Shown: in pieces, positions 60,374-64,000 of the stretch | How positions within the stretch are numbered: position 1 is the stretch's first letter | Layout: each line of letters begins with the position of its first letter | Assembly (NCBI GenBank): GCA_963277665.1 | Contig: OY728122.1 | Span: 1,981,840,883-1,981,904,882, forward strand | DNA length: 64,000 nucleotides | Direction of reading: 5' to 3' | Origin: Viscum album | Taxonomy: Eukaryota > Streptophyta > Magnoliopsida > Santalales > Viscaceae | Notes under the pieces: model-generated | What the model was told of the DNA's origin: nothing | The model's input: the letters and a program-made list of their open reading frames with translations, nothing else | Databases searched by the model: none | Position numbers and translations under genes: made by a program

Positions 60374-63300
60374 TGTCATGACCCCCTCTCCACAAAGTGT
60401 ACCCCTCCCAGGCCAGCAATGTGAGAAGGGAGATAATGACCCCTAAGTCCTGCCTCCAGTGGGCCCTGGGTTAGCGACTAGCACCAAGGGTATAGTAAAC
60501 ACACAAATGAGAGGAATTACCCTTTAAGAGAACGCATGCGAAGGAGAGAGATAAGATAGACAACAACCTACTCCAACTCAGACTGAAATATAAAAGAAAT
60601 ACCAAGTACAAATATGTAATGTCATGAAAACTACTACAACTGAAAGGGGAAAAATTTCAAATACCCAAAAGAGAGTAAAAACAGTAGCAACCACAAGACC
60701 GAACAACTCCTGCAACCCCAAGCTTGTAGAAACCAGCTTGATCTCCAACCTGCTCCAAGTGACCTGAAAAACAATTTATATATACATAGGGTGAGTATAA
60801 CAATATACTTAGTAGGATCCTCCCCGAGGCATCTCGTGCAAAAGTAAAGAAAGCATGATATAGCACAGTGAATAACAAGTGAAACTAAATCGTCACCTAA
60901 ACACGTATAATAAGTTCCCAGCCTCACCATGGCTACTCTCACAAAGTAATGCATACAAGAGTATATAATATAATAAAGAATATCAAGGGTACCGCACTAC
61001 TAATTCCCCATTGGTTTGCCACTTTTCCCCAATGTCGCACATCCTAAGCATCTCTCTCCAAAAAGGCTTGCCCGCAGACACCTGAGGGAAGCACCACAAC
61101 ATGCACCTCGTGCAACAAAACCACCACATCCACGTAAGAAAGTAACCGAGTTGTTTTTGGGAGCCACCACAGCTCGTATAATGTGTATCATACATCGGGT
61201 ATTATACCTCAAGCCATTACAACCCATACACCTAATAAGGACCCTCAAGCCATCATATCCTATAAACGTTACACCTATAGTAGTTCATAGGATACTATAT
61301 CTATAATATATGTGTGTGAATAACCACAAGCCATTACATCCCTCTACACACATATATGGGGAAAACTAACCACTATGCCTACCATCACAAGTATCTACCA
61401 AGAAAAGAGAGCAGGGCCAAAGGGGGTAGTCATCCATTCGTACTTCCACTAGAATGTTGAGGAAAACACCCCTCAAGGCTCAGAATCCCTGGGGTGTCAG
61501 TTGCCATAACTGACAGGGTGTAGTAGCATATAGAAACACAAAGTCCACTGTCCCATTAAATTTTCACCTCAACATTGCATCCCAGCAAGCTCCAACCCAT
61601 TAGGTGAACATCATTTATTAAATCATTTATTAACAACATTATCACTTTCCTATATTCCCAAGAATTCTAGAAAAACATTCTAAGCTACAAAACAAAAGGG
61701 GGATCAACATGGTGAGTAGATGAACTACTAGTCAAGTCTTTGCCACCTATATCAAGAGTGTAGACCCATCCTCCCATTGGGAAGCTAAATAGGGAAATCA
61801 CATGGCATACCCCGTGCGTCTTCTCCCCTTTTTGGAGAAGGGTAAGCAAGACCAGCTACCTTGAGCAATGGGAAAATTAAAGTAGATAAACAACCAATAA
61901 GAATCAGTAAGAGTCCAAAAATTCACATCCAACCCATTTCATCATCCCTGGTTTCCTCCCCGATACCCATATGCATAACCCGATGTATCTCGCCACTCTA
62001 GGCATCAACTTCTTCCACAACCAATAGGCCTCCATGCCCCCAAATATCACAACAGCCATCTAGGCTCACATCACAACACAAGTAGCAGGAAAACAAACAT
62101 CAAATCAATTGGGCTCTTGGTCCTTAAACAATCAAGAGGGTAACTCAAAACCCTAAAAGGTATTATCTTTTATCAAACAACCAGTTCTTTAATCCATCTT
62201 GGATTAACTGATTTATTATTCGAGGGTTCTAAATTTGGAAAACCTAACCAGTAAGCTATCATAAATAATTAAACATGATTACTACACCAATTTGATTAAC
62301 ATAAAATTAGAACAAGAAGAACCAGATTCATTTACATGCTCTTTATCTTTTTCCAAACAATTATCAATTAATTTTGACTTTACGTTCTTTACCAATTTCC
62401 ACCAAGAATGAAAGGCTAAACAAATCAAGCATAGATATCACACTATCTAGAAAAACAAGAGGCAATAACATATGATCGATATCAATTTATTTATCCGCTT
62501 AAAATATTTTTTATGTCAATTCCATTGTGATCCAGTTGAATAAAACATGATAACTATACAGTTTCATGTAAAATAAAATAGAATTAATGAATCCCCTACC
62601 TCAAACGGTTCTTGACGTTCTTTATACGAGAACAAGCCACACAATGGGTTATGATATCCTCCCCTGTGAAAACTATATCTACCCAAGGATGTAGATACAT
62701 CAACACACCATTCAACACCCAAGAAAATCCCATTAGTAACATGGAAATAGCATTCCATAAAAGGGCAAGGTAAAACAGAAGGAGATGAACCCAAAATAAA
62801 GACGATAGAACATACCTTATATCGAAGATTGATCAATACTACTTGGTTTCATAAAAAACAAGGGGAACCAATCCAAGGAGGAAAGTTTGATTTCGCAACT
62901 CCTACGGGATAGAATAAAAGGCCCGAGCATCTCACATCTGAGAATAAGGAGGAAGAACTTGGGAGGAAGATATATCGTCCCTTTAGAAGATTTAACGGAG
63001 CAATGGTTTAAGATACACTAGTTTTTCTATTAAAAGCGGATCCCATTAAACCATGTGGTTGGACCAAGTAAAAGTATCTTGAGCCTTAGGGAAAATAATA
63101 TAGGAGTTATCACCTTTGAATTGGCCTTAGAGTCCTTAAAACAATGCTTTGAATTAATTTTATGTCAAAGGAATCGTTGAAGGGGAGAAACAGTAGGAAG
63201 CTGGAAATACTGTTCACAAACTCGGAATTTGGAAAAGGAAATAGAGGTTATCGATGGACCTCACCATTCTAGAAACACTATTCACAAACTCAAAATTTGG

Positions 63301-64000
63301 CAAAGAAAATAGAGGTTACCGATGGACCTCACTGTTCTGGAAACCCTATTCATGAACTCAAAATTTGGCAAAGGAAACAGATGTTACCGATGGACCTCAC
63401 CATTATGGAAACACTTTTCATGAACTCAAAATTTTGTAAAGGAAATAGAGGTTACCAATGGAACCTCACCATTCTAGAAACACTATTCATGAAATCAAAA
63501 TTTGGCAAAGGAAATAGGTCACCGTTGGAACCTCACCATTCTAGAAACACTGTTCATGAACTCAAAATTTGGAAAAAGAATGAGGTCACTATTGGAACCT
63601 CACCATTCTGGAAACACTGTTCATGAACTCAAAATTTTGCAATGGAAAGAGGTCACCATTGGAACCTCACCGTTCTAGAAACACTGTTCATGAACTCAAA
63701 ATTTGGCAAAGGAAAGTGGTCACCGTTGGAACCTCACCATTTTGGAAACACTGTTCATGAACTCAAAATTTGGCAAAGGAAAGTGGTCACCGTTGGAACC
63801 TCACCATTTTGGAAACACTATTCATGAACTCAAAATTTGGAAAAGGAATGAGGTAACCATTGGAACCTCACCGTTCTGGAAACACTATTCATGAAATCAA
63901 AATTGGGCAAAGGAAAGAGGCTACCGATTACACTGTTCACATAAGGTCACCAATGAAACTGTTCACCTAAGGTTACCGATAAACTGTTCACCTAAGGCTA
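60374..64000 (-). repeat. Long LTR of the TGTAA...GGGG class, runs off the window
   Basis: Starts TGTCATGACCCCCTC on the plus strand, like the TGTAATGCCCCGACCCC edge of the 10.2-kb element's LTR. It has the same internal order: a GGGTGAGTATAA...CTTAGTAGG block near 60,790, repeated CTCAAGCCATTACAACCC-type motifs near 61,208-61,345, an AT-rich middle, and a tandem repeat with GTTCA-TAAGG words towards the far end. No genes were seen in 3.6 kb. The class call rests on layout rather than alignment, and the right end lies outside the window. Confidence 0.55.
63221..63962. repeat. 67/68-bp minisatellite, eleven units
   Basis: Units starting at CTCAAAATTTGG (or a variant) begin at 63,221, 63,289, 63,357, 63,425, 63,494, 63,561, 63,628, 63,695, 63,762, 63,829 and 63,896. 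The period is 68 bp in the first four and 67 bp after. Each unit contains GGCAAAGGAAA, GGTCACCG, TTGGAACCTCACCATT and GGAAACACTGTTCATGAA. After the last unit, shorter ACTGTTCACCTAAGGTTACC units continue to the window edge. Confidence 0.95.

Noticed and set aside
61016..61306. 96-residue plus-strand frame and overlapping minus-strand frames of 70-106 residues at 60.6-61.25 kb
   Set aside because: They overlap each other on both strands inside LTR-like sequence and show no recognisable motif.
63297..63894. Overlapping open frames encoding repeated HELKIW / GTSPFWKH peptides
   Set aside because: They are translations of the 67-bp minisatellite. The 67-bp period shifts the frame every unit, which is not the pattern of a repeat protein.
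63221..63962. Evenly spaced repeat array that could be mistaken for CRISPR
   Set aside because: The whole unit repeats without unique spacers, no cas genes occur, and the context is a plant LTR.

Overview
This window looks like nuclear DNA from a plant with a large, AT-rich, transposon-filled genome, most likely a flowering plant; I cannot name the species. The evidence is the mix of plant transposon lineages: a SIRE-like Ty1/copia polyprotein, a Tekay/Del-like Ty3/gypsy polyprotein, Tat/Athila-type long terminal repeats (LTRs) with a tRNA-Asp-like primer site, and a CACTA (En/Spm) transposon carrying plant-specific TNP2, DUF4216/DUF4218 and Transposase_24 sequence. I found no host gene, rRNA, tRNA or CRISPR array. 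Every coding region I recognise is a decayed transposon gene.

Layout. 1-4.7 kb: decayed copia element with reverse transcriptase/RNase H, polypurine tract and 3' LTR. 4.9-19.1 kb: decayed gypsy element read on the plus strand, split inside its reverse transcriptase by a 10.2-kb minus-strand element (6,685-16,913). That insert has 4.05-kb LTRs, a small gag-only interior and an ATTAA target duplication. 19.2-33.3 kb: minus-strand tandem array of a non-autonomous Tat/Athila-like element (LTR-internal-LTR-internal-LTR-internal-LTR, period about 4.4 kb). Each internal region carries one copy of the same 320-330-codon reading frame of unknown function. 33.3-40.1 kb: LTR and gag fragments of further gypsy-type elements. 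41.4-42.7 kb and 59.2-60.4 kb: two truncated CACTA ends facing each other. 43.1-54.8 kb: a nearly complete 11.7-kb CACTA element, minus strand, with a TNP2 pseudogene, a Transposase_24-family pseudogene, a fold-back element, a G-rich leader and a satellite array. 54.8-59.2 kb: AT-rich, nothing recognised. 60.4-64 kb: another long LTR of the TGTAA...GGGG class, ending in a 67-bp minisatellite that runs off the window.

The most unusual structure is the satellite at about 44.25-47.62 kb inside the CACTA element. It has about ten 342-bp monomers, each a dimer of two diverged halves of about 171 bp. Each half keeps an inverted repeat at the same relative place, but with a different sequence. The second is the in-frame gene of unknown function conserved through the three tandem retroelement copies. 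All percentages and boundaries were judged by eye; no alignment or database search was run.
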